Source: Nocardia sp. NRRL S-836
GTDB taxonomy: Bacteria; Actinomycetota; Actinomycetes; Mycobacteriales; Pseudonocardiaceae
NCBI RefSeq assembly: GCF_001279525.1
Contig: NZ_LGDY01000091.1
Location: 310,001 to 374,000 of the forward strand
DNA length: 64,000 nucleotides
Reading direction: 5' to 3'
Of the stretch, positions 17,772 to 26,081 are shown in pieces. Made by a program: the position numbers and the translations under genes. The notes beneath the pieces are model-generated. The model did not search any database. It had not been told where the DNA came from and saw only the letters and a list, made by a program, of their open reading frames with translations. Each line of letters starts with the position of its first letter. Position 1 is the stretch's first letter.

Positions 17772-18415
17772 CGCAGCACCCCCGCCATGTCCCGCGCCGC
17801 ACGCAGCGTGCCGCGCACCGACCCCGACACCTTCGACCGCGTCCCGGCGGCCCGCGGGCCGTAGGTCACGTCGACCTCGCGCACCCGCCACCCGGCGGCG
17901 GCCGCGCGCACCAGCAGTTCCAGCGGATAGCCGAACGCGCGGTCCTGCAGGTCCAGCTCCAGCAACGCTTCGCGCCGGCACACCCGCAAAGGCGCGATGT
18001 CGTGCACGGCGAGACCGCGGCGGCGCAACAGGGAGGCGATCACGGCGTTGCCCGCCCGTGCGTGCCACGGCCACACGCCCGCCGTCACCGGCACCCGGCG
18101 GCCGACCACGAGGTCGCAGGAGGGCAGCAGCGCGGCCATCGCGGGCAGCTCGGCCAGGTCCAGGGAGCCGTCGCAGTCGGCGAACGCGACGACGTCGGAC
18201 GTGGCGGCGAGCAGACCGGTGTGCACGGCGGCGCCGTAACCGCGGCGGGTCTCGTGCACGACCAGCGCGCCGTGGGCGCGGGCGACGGTGGGAGATCCGT
18301 CACCCGAGCCGTTGTCGACGACGATCGCGCGGTATCCAGGAGGCAGGGAGCTCAGCACCGCGGGCAGCGCGGCGGCCTCGTCCAGGCAAGGCAAGACGAC
18401 ATCCATGCCGTCCAT
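17768..18415 (-). CDS. Glycosyltransferase family 2 (dolichol-phosphate-mannose-synthase-like)
   Basis: 215-residue GT-A glycosyltransferase. It begins MDVVLPCLDEAAALPAVL, with the nucleotide-binding VVDNGSGDGS motif near residue 35 and the metal-binding region AFADCDGSLD (DxD) near 78. No membrane anchor is visible. Such GT2 proteins (TIGR04283-like) regularly accompany DUF2064 proteins. An in-frame ATG at 18406 is an alternative start. It is the first gene of the leftward operon and diverges from a polytopic membrane protein. Confidence 0.85.
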   Translation of the reverse strand: MDGMDVVLPCLDEAAALPAVLSSLPPGYRAIVVDNGSGDGSPTVARAHGALVVHETRRGYGAAVHTGLLAATSDVVAFADCDGSLDLAELPAMAALLPSCDLVVGRRVPVTAGVWPWHARAGNAVIASLLRRRGLAVHDIAPLRVCRREALLELDLQDRAFGYPLELLVRAAAAGWRVREVDVTYGPRAAGTRSKVSGSVRGTLRAARDMAGVLR

Positions 18416-18486
18416 CCTGGACCGTCGGAAAGTGTTGTGGTGCTTACGGAATTGTGACGCACGGCAGAGTTCTTACGGTTGTCTTG

Positions 18487-18504
18487 CGTGGTCGGCGGAC
18501 CACG
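18487..18504. promoter_or_regulatory. Inverted repeat in divergent promoter region
   Basis: CGTGGTC-N4-GACCACG (18487-18493 and 18498-18504) lies between the divergent GT2 and membrane-protein genes. It is a candidate operator, possibly for the OmpR-type regulator at 22157; unproven. Confidence 0.4.
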
Positions 18505-18528
18505 CCCGCACCCCCTAGGTTGGGAGCG

Positions 18529-19740
18529 GTGCGCCTACTCGTCGCCGGGTTGCTCGTCGTCGCCGCCGTCATCGTCGGCCTGGTCGTCAACCTCCACCAC
18601 CCCGGCCTGCTGTTCGCCTCCGCCGCGCCGCTGTTCGGCGACTGGCGGCCCCACGTCGGGCCGGGCACGCCCGCGGCCGTGCTCATCGCGTTCCTGGTCG
18701 TGGCCAAGGGACCCGAGCTGGCCCGGCACCGGTTCGCCCTGCCCATCGCCTACGCGACGTCGGTGGCGTTCACGCTCTCGCTGGCGCTGGTCGACGGCTG
18801 GGGCCGGTTCACGACCAGGCTCACCACCGAGGACGAGTACCTGCACGAGGTCCCCGGCGTCACGGACGTCCCGGCGATGCTGCGGGAGTTCGCCCAGCGC
18901 ATCCCGGACTTCCAGCCCGACTCGTGGACCACCCACGTCTCCGGCCACCCGCCGGGCGCGCTGCTGACGTTCGTCGCACTGGACCGCGCCGGGCTCGGCG
19001 GGGGAGCGGCCGCGTCCCTCTTCTGCGTCCTCGTCGGCTCGCTCGCCGTCGTCGCGATTCCCAGGGCCCTCAACGACAACGCCGTGCTGCCGTTCCTGGT
19101 GCTGTTCCCCGGCGCGGTGTGGGTCGGCGCGTCGGCGGACGGCATGTTCATGGGGGTCGCGGCCGTCGGCATCTACCTGCTCACCCGGTGGCCGCTGCTC
19201 GGCGGGATCGTGCTGGGCTGGTGCCTGTTCCTGTCCTACGGCCTGGTGCTGCTCGCCCCGCTGGCCCTGGTCGCCGTGACCGGCCGGGTCGACTGGAGGA
19301 GCGCGGGCGCGCGGGCGGTCGCGGGCACACGTCTCGCCTGGGCCGTCGCGGGCGCGCTCGCGGTCGTGGGGGCGTTCGCGCTGGCCGGCTTCTGGTGGCT
19401 CGACGGCTACGAGCTCGTCAAGATCCGCTATTACCAGGGCATCGGCGACATCCGGCCCTACTGGTACTGGGTGTGGGCGAACCTGGCCGCGCTCGCGCTC
19501 GTGCTCGGTCCCGCCGGCATCCAGGGGCTGCGCAAGGACAGGTGGGTCCTGGCGGCGGGGGTCGCGGTGCTGGCCGCGGACCTCTCCGGCCTGAGCAAGG
19601 CCGAGACCGAACGCATCTGGCTGCCGTTCGCGGTCTGGCTCGTCGTCGGCGCGGCCCGGCTCGACCACCGCAGGAGGTGGCTCACCGCGCAGGCCCTGAC
19701 GGCACTGGCGGTGAACCACCTCGTGCTCACGAACTGGTGA
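18529..19740 (+). CDS. Polytopic membrane protein, GT-C-like (unrecognised)
   Basis: 403-residue integral membrane protein with about ten hydrophobic segments. After the first helices comes an acidic extracytoplasmic loop (TTRLTTEDEYLHEVP) followed by THVSGHPPGALL, an arrangement seen in GT-C glycosyltransferases that use lipid-phosphate sugars, but no family can be named with certainty. The start is GTG 18529 after a TGGGAG Shine-Dalgarno; the frame is open far upstream, but that part is antisense to the glycosyltransferase genes. Its 3' end overlaps the convergent epimerase by 14 bp. Confidence 0.75.
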   Translation: MRLLVAGLLVVAAVIVGLVVNLHHPGLLFASAAPLFGDWRPHVGPGTPAAVLIAFLVVAKGPELARHRFALPIAYATSVAFTLSLALVDGWGRFTTRLTTEDEYLHEVPGVTDVPAMLREFAQRIPDFQPDSWTTHVSGHPPGALLTFVALDRAGLGGGAAASLFCVLVGSLAVVAIPRALNDNAVLPFLVLFPGAVWVGASADGMFMGVAAVGIYLLTRWPLLGGIVLGWCLFLSYGLVLLAPLALVAVTGRVDWRSAGARAVAGTRLAWAVAGALAVVGAFALAGFWWLDGYELVKIRYYQGIGDIRPYWYWVWANLAALALVLGPAGIQGLRKDRWVLAAGVAVLAADLSGLSKAETERIWLPFAVWLVVGAARLDHRRRWLTAQALTALAVNHLVLTNW

Positions 19741-20767
19741 CCGCCGCCCGCAACGGGTCGGTCGCGAACGCCCGCACCCCGTCCTCGAACCGCACCGAGG
19801 CCTCGAACCCGAGCACGTCGAGCGCCTTCGCGGGCGAGGCGACGACGTGCCGCACGTCGCCCGGCCGTGCGCCGCCGACGATCTGCGGCGCCGGTCCGTC
19901 ACACGCGTCGGCCAGCGCGAACGCCAGGTCGCCGATCGTGTGCATGACACCGGAGCAGACGTTGACCGCCTCGAACCCCGGCCGTGCCGAGGTCAGCGCC
20001 AGCACGTTCGCCCGCGCCACGTCGGTGACGTGCACGAAGTCCCTGCGCTGCCGGCCGTCCTCCATGACCCGCGGCGCCTGGCCGTTCTGCAGCGCGGACC
20101 GGAAGATCGACGCGACCCCGGCGTAGGGCGTGTCACGGGGCATCCGCGGCCCGTAGACGTTGTGGTAGCGCAACGCCCACACGCTCCCGCCGGTCTGCCG
20201 CGCCCACGCCGCCGCCAGGTGCTCCTGCGCCAGCTTCGTGGCCGCGTACGTGCTGCGCGGGTCCAGCGGCGCGTCCTCCGGCACCAGCTCGGGCACCAGG
20301 AAGTCGCCGCACGCGCAGCGCGGCTCGTACAAACCCTGCGCCAGGTCGGTCCGTGACCGCTCGCCGCGCACGATCCCGTGCGTGAGGCACCGGTACCGCC
20401 CCTCGCCGTACACGACCATCGACGACGCCAGCACCAGCCGCGACACCCCGGCCCGGTGCATCTCGGCGAGCAGCACCGCCGTGCCGAGGTCGTTGTGCCG
20501 GGCGTAGGAGGGCGCGTCGAACGGGTCGACGCCGTGGCCGACCATCGCCGCCTGGTGGCACACCGCGTCCACTCTGGACAGCAACGGCCGCAGCGCCTCG
20601 GGATCGGTCACGTCACCGATGACGAGCTCGTGGTCCAGCAACGGGATCGCGCCGTGCGCTTCGGGCAGCAGGGCGTCGAGCACCACGCAGTCGTGGCCCT
20701 GGGCGGTCAGTTCGTCGGCCACGTGCGACCCGATGAACCCGGCCCCACCGGTGATCAGTACTCGCAT
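19727..20767 (-). CDS. NAD-dependent epimerase/dehydratase (extended SDR)
   Basis: 346-residue nucleotide-sugar epimerase. The Rossmann GGAGFIGSHVADEL motif is at the N-terminus, the catalytic Ser lies in LASSMVVYGEG, and the YxxxK pair is in STYAATKLAQE. Two unusual cysteines (YEPRCACGD) lie in an insertion near residue 150 that also occurs in related actinobacterial proteins. It should convert UDP- or GDP-sugars for the adjacent glycosyltransferases. ATG 20767 fits the fold start. Highly G+C like its neighbours. Confidence 0.9.
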   Translation of the reverse strand: MRVLITGGAGFIGSHVADELTAQGHDCVVLDALLPEAHGAIPLLDHELVIGDVTDPEALRPLLSRVDAVCHQAAMVGHGVDPFDAPSYARHNDLGTAVLLAEMHRAGVSRLVLASSMVVYGEGRYRCLTHGIVRGERSRTDLAQGLYEPRCACGDFLVPELVPEDAPLDPRSTYAATKLAQEHLAAAWARQTGGSVWALRYHNVYGPRMPRDTPYAGVASIFRSALQNGQAPRVMEDGRQRRDFVHVTDVARANVLALTSARPGFEAVNVCSGVMHTIGDLAFALADACDGPAPQIVGGARPGDVRHVVASPAKALDVLGFEASVRFEDGVRAFATDPLRAAVTSS

Positions 20768-20843
20768 GTGTCGACGGTAGGGCCGCCGGGCACCGCCGGT
20801 GCCGCCACGGCCGCCGCCGTCAGAACTCCGTAACCTCTCCGGC

Positions 20844-22160
20844 TCACCCGGCGGGCAGCTCCACCACGAACCGCGCCCCGCACGGCACCCGGTCCTCCAC
20901 CCACACCCGCCCGCGCAACCGGCGGACGTGCTCGCGCACCAGCGCCAGCCCGAGCCCGCTGCCGGTGTCGGCACCCCGGCTGCCGGGCCTGCCGCGCGCG
21001 AACCGCTCGAAGATCTGCTCCCGCAACGCTTCCGGCACCCCCGGCCCGGCGTCCTCCACCTCCACGCGCGCCACGGCCCCCTCCCGGCGCACCGCGACCC
21101 GCACGGCGCCACCGGCGTGCCGGTCGGCGTTCTCCAGCAGGTTCGCGAGCACCCGGTCCAGCCGCCGCCGGTCGCCGCGCACCGGGACCGGTTCGGCCGA
21201 CACCGGCACGGCCGCCCAGTGCGTGCCGACCACATTGCGCACCAATGCACCCAGGTCGAGCTCCTCGCAGGAGCAGTCGTCGGTCTGGTCGGCCCGCGAG
21301 ATCTCCAGCAGGTCCACCACCATCCGCGCGAACCGGTCGACCTCCGAGGTCAGCAGCTCCAGCGCCGTTCCCGCCGTGCCCGGCAGGTGCTCGCGCCGCC
21401 GCCGCAGCACGGCCCCGGCGTTGACCATCGTCGTCAGCGGCGAGCGCAGCTCGTGCGACACGTCGGAGGCGAACCGGGCGTCGCGCAACGCCCGCTGCTC
21501 CAGCGCGCTGGCCGTCGAGTTGAACTTCGCCGCCAGCGCGGCCAGATCCGGGTCGTCCTGGTCGGGCAGCCGGGCACCGAGGTCACCGCCGGCGATCCGG
21601 CCCGCCGCCGAGCTCAGCTCCGCCAGCGGCCGGAGCGCCCGCTTCGAGGCCCACGACCCCAGCGCGGCACCCAGCAGTGCGGACGCGACCGTGCCGCCGA
21701 TCAGCAACGCGCTGAGGAACCGCGACGCGCGGTCCAGCTGCTGCAACCCGAACAGCTCCACGTACACGGCGTTGCCCGCGACCGGCCGGGTCACGGCGAG
21801 CATCGGCTGACCGTCCACGGTGATCCGCTCGCTGCCCGGCGGGTGCCGCACCAGCGCCGCCGGCAACCGGCCGGGGTCGACCGGACGACCGGCCGCGACC
21901 ATCCCGCCCGGCGTGAGCACCAGGATCGACGAGTCGGTGCCGGTGGTGAGGCCGGTCAGCAGCTCGTCGAGACCGGAGGAGGACAGCGTCCGCTCGACCA
22001 GCCGCACGTTCATCTCGGCCTGGCGGGTCGCGCTCGCCTCGCGCTGGCGCAGCATGTAGCCGCAGGCGAGGTTCCAGGTGGCGAGGGCGAGCACGCTCGT
22101 GACGGCCAGCAGGCCGAAGCCGAACGCCAGCGTCACCCGCCACCGCAGCGTGAGCCTCAC
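20844..22160 (-). CDS. Sensor histidine kinase (OmpR-class partner)
   Basis: 438-residue membrane kinase: helix near residues 8-30, extracytoplasmic sensor of about 110 residues, second helix near 143-165, HAMP (SKRALRPLAELSSAAGRI), HisKA with the phospho-acceptor in SDVSHELRSPLTT near 238, then HATPase_c with the N box ANLLENADRHAGG and G boxes in VEDAGPGVP and GSGLGLALV. It overlaps the response regulator by 4 nt. Located beside the glycosyltransferase/oxidoreductase locus, which it may control. Confidence 0.93.
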   Translation of the reverse strand: MRLTLRWRVTLAFGFGLLAVTSVLALATWNLACGYMLRQREASATRQAEMNVRLVERTLSSSGLDELLTGLTTGTDSSILVLTPGGMVAAGRPVDPGRLPAALVRHPPGSERITVDGQPMLAVTRPVAGNAVYVELFGLQQLDRASRFLSALLIGGTVASALLGAALGSWASKRALRPLAELSSAAGRIAGGDLGARLPDQDDPDLAALAAKFNSTASALEQRALRDARFASDVSHELRSPLTTMVNAGAVLRRRREHLPGTAGTALELLTSEVDRFARMVVDLLEISRADQTDDCSCEELDLGALVRNVVGTHWAAVPVSAEPVPVRGDRRRLDRVLANLLENADRHAGGAVRVAVRREGAVARVEVEDAGPGVPEALREQIFERFARGRPGSRGADTGSGLGLALVREHVRRLRGRVWVEDRVPCGARFVVELPAG

Positions 22161-22828
22161 GAACGGATCCGGTACCCGGTGCCGCGCACCGTCAGCACCA
22201 GCGCCGGGTCGTCCGGATTCGTCTCGACCTTGCGGCGCAGTCTTCTTATGTGCACGTCCAGCAGGCGCGTGTCACCGAAGTAGTCATATCCCCAAACCCT
22301 TTGCAGCAACTGTTCCCTGGTGACGATTCGACCGGCCGCACCAGCGAGTTCCAGCAGCAGCCGGAATTCGGTCCTGGTGAGGTGAACGCGTTCGCCCGCA
22401 CGGTGCACGACGCCTTCCTGCGGACGGATTTCCAGGTCGCCCACCCGAACGGTGTCTCGGCCGGGTCCGCGACGCCGCAACAACGCGCGGATGCGGGCCG
22501 CGAGAACGCTTCCCACCAACGGTTTCGTCACGTAGTCGTCGGCACCCGCCTCCAGCCCGGCCACCACGTCACGGGCGTCGGTGCGCGCCGTCACCACGAT
22601 GATCGGCACGTCCCCGCGCGATCTCAGCGCGCGCACGACCTCCAGCCCGTCGACACCGGGCAGGGTGAGGTCGACCAGCACCACGTCGAACGGCTCCGAC
22701 CCCAGGCGGCGCAGCGCCACCTCGCCGGAAGCCGCCTCCTCGACGGCGAACCCCTCGTCTCCCAATGCGAGGCACAAAGCCCGGCGGATTCGCTCGTCAT
22801 CGTCGACCAGCAAGACCCGTGTGCACAC
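22157..22828 (-). CDS. OmpR/PhoB-family response regulator
   Basis: 223-residue response regulator: receiver with acidic pair (LVDDDERIRR), phospho-acceptor Asp in VLVDLTLPGVDG and Lys in TKPLVGS; C-terminal winged helix ends YDYFGDTRLLDVHIRRLRRK, then TVRGTGYRI. GTG 22828 start. Upstream is a perfect 15-bp inverted repeat (22833-22879) that could be its own operator or the terminator of the GH64 gene. Confidence 0.94.
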   Translation of the reverse strand: MCTRVLLVDDDERIRRALCLALGDEGFAVEEAASGEVALRRLGSEPFDVVLVDLTLPGVDGLEVVRALRSRGDVPIIVVTARTDARDVVAGLEAGADDYVTKPLVGSVLAARIRALLRRRGPGRDTVRVGDLEIRPQEGVVHRAGERVHLTRTEFRLLLELAGAAGRIVTREQLLQRVWGYDYFGDTRLLDVHIRRLRRKVETNPDDPALVLTVRGTGYRIRS

Positions 22829-22832
22829 AACG

Positions 22833-22879
22833 ACTCCACTGTGTGAGAGCCGCGGCGACGGCGCCTCACACAGTGGAGT
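22833..22879. terminator. Perfect 15-bp inverted repeat between the GH64 gene and the response regulator
   Basis: ACTCCACTGTGTGAG (22833-22847) pairs exactly with 22865-22879; 17-nt G+C-rich loop. On the minus strand it follows the GH64 stop by about 30 nt and precedes the regulator GTG by 5 nt. It may terminate the GH64 transcript, occlude the regulator start, or bind a dimeric regulator. Confidence 0.55.
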
Positions 22880-22910
22880 GAAAGTCGATCAAAAGCAAGA
22901 AACCTTCGGA

Positions 22911-24077
22911 TCAGAATGCTGTCAGCGTGATTTTCGCCGATCGCGGGTTCGGTTCGTGAACGAGCGACTCGAACGCGCCGACGTCGTCGAAGGCGAACCC
23001 GTACGCCTTCCCGTCCACCATGTTCTGGTGCACGATGCGGGAGAAGTGGTTCGCGGTCGCGCGGGTGTAGAACTCACCGGCGTTGTAGGTCGGCTGGGTG
23101 TGCAGGAAGCCGAGCGTCGACCGGTTGAGCGCGGCGCACAGCGACCGGGAGATCGCGCCGACGTCGTTGTTCGGCGCGGCGAGCCGGCCGTCGCAGTTGA
23201 GCACGTCCCGCGTCGACGGCTGCTCGAACGCCGCCACCTGCTGGCCGGCGGTGTTCGTGAAGCGCAGCACCCCGCCGCTGGTGCGGCCGGTGAACCTGCG
23301 GTTCGGCTCGTTCTGGTACGGCACGACGGTCAGCGGCGTGTTCTGGTAGGTCGCCCAGGCGCTGCTGACGTAGTTCGCGAAGTACGAGCCGGAGAACAGG
23401 CCCGCGTCGAGGCCCTTGCTCGGGTTGAGCACCCGCAGGCGGGTGCCGTCCGACCGCGTGTGGATCAACCGCGACCAGTCGCCGCCCAGCTGCTGGTGCT
23501 GGTCGAAGACCCGGTTGCGGCCGCCGCTCACCAGCACGCCGGTGCGCTTGGTCGCGCCGGCCTGCGAGGTCGCCTCGACCGCGTGCGGGACGCTGAACAT
23601 GTCCACCTGCGAGCTGTTGAGCCACAGCCCGCCGCCGTTGTAGGTGAACTCGCTCCAGTCGAACAGGATGTCGCGGTTGGGGTCACCGGCCGCCCACGGC
23701 GCCGGCTGCACCAGGCCGCCCGGTACCAGCGAGAACTTCAGCTTGTCCCGGAAGGACATGTAGAGCCGGCCGCCGGCGAGGTTGATCGGGATCTGCAGGG
23801 TCCGGCTCGCCCCGTTGGCAGGACCGGGGATCGAGACGTCGGGAGCGGGCACGGGCGGGATCGCCCCACCCGACCACGGGGTGAACTGGCCGCTCGCGTT
23901 CACGTACCCGAGCCGGCCACCCATCTCGCCGAACACGTACAGGTGCACCGCGTCGCCGCGGCCGGAGGTGTTCTGGACGGTGAGCGGCAGGAGGCTCGGT
24001 GGAGCTGCTTGCACAGGTGCGGACAACGTTGTCAGCCCGGCTAGGGCCGATGCCGCCAGCAGCAGGAGCTTGCGCAT
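22911..24077 (-). CDS. Secreted GH64 beta-1,3-glucanase (thaumatin-like)
   Basis: 388-residue exported glycoside hydrolase of family 64, the laminaripentaose-producing endo/exo beta-1,3-glucanases. The signal peptide MRKLLLLAASALAGLTTLSAPVQA ends near residue 24 (AQA/AP-type site). The catalytic region shows ILFDWSEFTYN with acidic residues near 145-150 and the thaumatin-like fold continues to the C-terminus; no carbohydrate-binding module is attached. A CebR-like operator lies 45 bp upstream, so expression probably responds to oligosaccharides. Confidence 0.88.
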   Translation of the reverse strand: MRKLLLLAASALAGLTTLSAPVQAAPPSLLPLTVQNTSGRGDAVHLYVFGEMGGRLGYVNASGQFTPWSGGAIPPVPAPDVSIPGPANGASRTLQIPINLAGGRLYMSFRDKLKFSLVPGGLVQPAPWAAGDPNRDILFDWSEFTYNGGGLWLNSSQVDMFSVPHAVEATSQAGATKRTGVLVSGGRNRVFDQHQQLGGDWSRLIHTRSDGTRLRVLNPSKGLDAGLFSGSYFANYVSSAWATYQNTPLTVVPYQNEPNRRFTGRTSGGVLRFTNTAGQQVAAFEQPSTRDVLNCDGRLAAPNNDVGAISRSLCAALNRSTLGFLHTQPTYNAGEFYTRATANHFSRIVHQNMVDGKAYGFAFDDVGAFESLVHEPNPRSAKITLTAF

Positions 24078-24122
24078 CGACTATCTCCTCACTGAGACAG
24101 ACTGCGCCTGACTTCAGGGCAG

Positions 24123-24136
24123 TGAGAGCGCTCCCA
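24123..24136. promoter_or_regulatory. CebR-like (LacI-family) operator upstream of GH64
   Basis: TGAGAGCGCTCCCA differs at one base from the CebR palindrome TGGGAGCGCTCCCA described in Streptomyces. It lies between the divergent GH64 and glucose-dehydrogenase genes, in position to repress either promoter. Confidence 0.7.
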
Positions 24137-24176
24137 TGGTCAGCGCGATCGTGTCGATGTGTCAAGAATGGTTCTC

Positions 24177-25151
24177 ATGCGCGCACTGACGGTCGATCCC
24201 GCACGAGCCGGTTCCCTGGCGTTGACCGAACTGCCCGACCCGGTGCCGGGACCGGACGAGCTGCTGGTGGAGGGCCTCGCGATCGGGATCTGCGGCACCG
24301 ACCGCGAGATCGTGCGCGGCGAGTTCGGCACCGGCGGGACACTCGTGATCGGACACGAGTCGCTGGGCAGGGTGATCAGCGGGCCGGGCTTCACGCCGGG
24401 CGACCTGGTCGTGGGCGTGGTGCGCAGACCGGACCCGGTGCCGTGCGCGGCCTGCGCGCGCGGCGACTTCGACATGTGCCTCAACGGGAGGTACACCGAG
24501 CGCGGGATCACCGGGATCGACGGGTACGGCGCTACCTTGTGGACGGTCCCGGCGCACTACGCGGTGCGGGTCGGCTCGCCGGCCGGTGTGCTGCTCGAAC
24601 CCGCGTCGGTGGTGGTGAAGGCGTGGGAACGGCTGGACCGGTTCGCGTTCTTCGACTTCGACAGCGTGCTGATCACCGGCGCCGGTCCGATCGGGCTGCT
24701 GGCGGCGTTGGCCGGGGTGCGGCGCGGGCTCGACGTGCACGTGTTCGACGTCGCCGGCAGCGGCCCGAAACCGGACCTCGTGGAGGCGCTGGGCGCCACC
24801 TACCACCGCACGCTGCCCGAGCACGAGGTCGTGATCGAGGCGACCGGGGCCCCGGCGCTGGTGGCCCGGCTGCTCGGGCGGCGGCTGGTGTGCCTGACCG
24901 GCGTGCCCTCCGCCGAGGTGGTGCCCGTGGACCTCGGGCAGGCGAACCGGGACCTGGTGCTGCGCAACGGCATCGTGTTCGGCACGGTCAACTCGAACGT
25001 GCGGCACTACCGGGAGGCCGCCGCCGTGCTGGACGCCGCGGACGACGCCTGGCTCTCGTCGCTGATCACCCGGCGGGTGCCGCTGTCGTCCTACGCGGAG
25101 GCCTTCGAGTCACGCCCCGGCGACGTGAAGGTGGTGCTGGAGCTGGCCTGA
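24177..25151 (+). CDS. Zinc-containing glucose 1-dehydrogenase-like MDR protein
   Basis: 324-residue medium-chain dehydrogenase of the archaeal glucose-dehydrogenase type. The catalytic zinc site is visible in GICGTDREI and GHESLG; the structural-zinc lobe has PCAACARGDFDMC (three closely spaced Cys). The NAD(P)-binding motif is ITGAGPIGLLAAL near residue 165. Diverging from a beta-glucanase under the same candidate operator, it could oxidise released glucose. ATG 24177 chosen; ATG 24168 is possible. Its end overlaps the convergent hydrolase by 42 bp. Confidence 0.85.
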   Translation: MRALTVDPARAGSLALTELPDPVPGPDELLVEGLAIGICGTDREIVRGEFGTGGTLVIGHESLGRVISGPGFTPGDLVVGVVRRPDPVPCAACARGDFDMCLNGRYTERGITGIDGYGATLWTVPAHYAVRVGSPAGVLLEPASVVVKAWERLDRFAFFDFDSVLITGAGPIGLLAALAGVRRGLDVHVFDVAGSGPKPDLVEALGATYHRTLPEHEVVIEATGAPALVARLLGRRLVCLTGVPSAEVVPVDLGQANRDLVLRNGIVFGTVNSNVRHYREAAAVLDAADDAWLSSLITRRVPLSSYAEAFESRPGDVKVVLELA

Positions 25152-25979
25152 GAAGAATTCCGCCACCTTCGCGGCCGCCTCCGGTGCGCGGCGGTCGTAG
25201 AGGTCGACATGCGTGGCGGCCTCCACCCGGTGCAGTTCCTTGGGGCCCTGGGCCTTCTGGAACGCGTCGATCGCCATCCACGACGTGACGGCGTGCTCAC
25301 CGACGACCAGCAGCAGCGGCCGCGTGTACAGGCCGAGTGCCGCGTGGGCGTCGAACATCGCGATGCGGCCGATGCTGCTCCACGTCAGCTCCTTCGCCGA
25401 CCGCTCGTGCTCGCCGCGCGCGGTCCGGTAGTACTCCCAGCCCTCGTAGTCGTGCCCGGTGGCGTGGGCCGGCTCGGCGGGGAACAGCGGGAACGAGCCG
25501 GTGCTCCTGGCCGCGGCCGCGAGCACGCCCTGGAACACCGCCGGGTCCTGGGCGCCGTCGGCGCCGTGGCGGAACTGGCGGGCGATGTCGACGCCGCTGA
25601 CCGTGGCCAGCGCCTTGACCCGCTGGTCGGTCGAGGCGGCGGCCAGGCCGTAGCCACCCGAGGCGCAGATGCCGAGCACGCCGACGTCGCCCGCGTCCTG
25701 GGCCGCGAGGAACGTCACGGCGGCCCGGATGTCCTCGACGCGCTGGGCCGGGTCCTCCAGGCCGCGCGGCAGGCCCTCGCTCTCGCCCTGGTGGGCGGCG
25801 TCGAACGCCAGGGCCAGGAAGCCCTGCTCGGCCAGCAGCCGGGCGTAGAGGCCCGCCGCCTGCTCCTTCACGCCGGTGCCGGGGTGGCCGACGACGACCG
25901 CGCCCCTCGGCGTCCCGTTCGGACGGTGGAGGTGGCCCGCGATGGTCAGTCCGTTGCTGGGGAAGGTCACGTTGTCCAT
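25110..25979 (-). CDS. Alpha/beta hydrolase, dienelactone-hydrolase-like
   Basis: 289-residue cytosolic alpha/beta hydrolase. Oxyanion region GHPGTGVKEQAA near residue 32; the nucleophile elbow reads GICASGG, with Cys where many relatives have Ser, as in dienelactone hydrolases; the acid and His are in VVGEHAV and ATHVDLY. Closest in feel to the DltE/YghX-type hydrolases in actinobacteria. ATG 25979; the next gene, divergent, is an XRE regulator that probably controls it. Confidence 0.85.
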   Translation of the reverse strand: MDNVTFPSNGLTIAGHLHRPNGTPRGAVVVGHPGTGVKEQAAGLYARLLAEQGFLALAFDAAHQGESEGLPRGLEDPAQRVEDIRAAVTFLAAQDAGDVGVLGICASGGYGLAAASTDQRVKALATVSGVDIARQFRHGADGAQDPAVFQGVLAAAARSTGSFPLFPAEPAHATGHDYEGWEYYRTARGEHERSAKELTWSSIGRIAMFDAHAALGLYTRPLLLVVGEHAVTSWMAIDAFQKAQGPKELHRVEAATHVDLYDRRAPEAAAKVAEFFSGQLQHHLHVAGA

Positions 25980-26081
25980 GGCCCCGACACTGCGCCGCGG
26001 CTGTGGACGCAGCCAGGGAGAGCTCTGCCTATGCAACCCGGTACCAGGCACGGCCGGGTGTCCACCGGCGACACTGGTGGC

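Noticed and set aside
16969..18528. Possible 520-residue N-terminal extension of the membrane protein at 18529
   Set aside because: The extension is antisense to DUF2064 and GT2 and crosses the repeat array; GTG 18529 has a Shine-Dalgarno and begins at the first helix.
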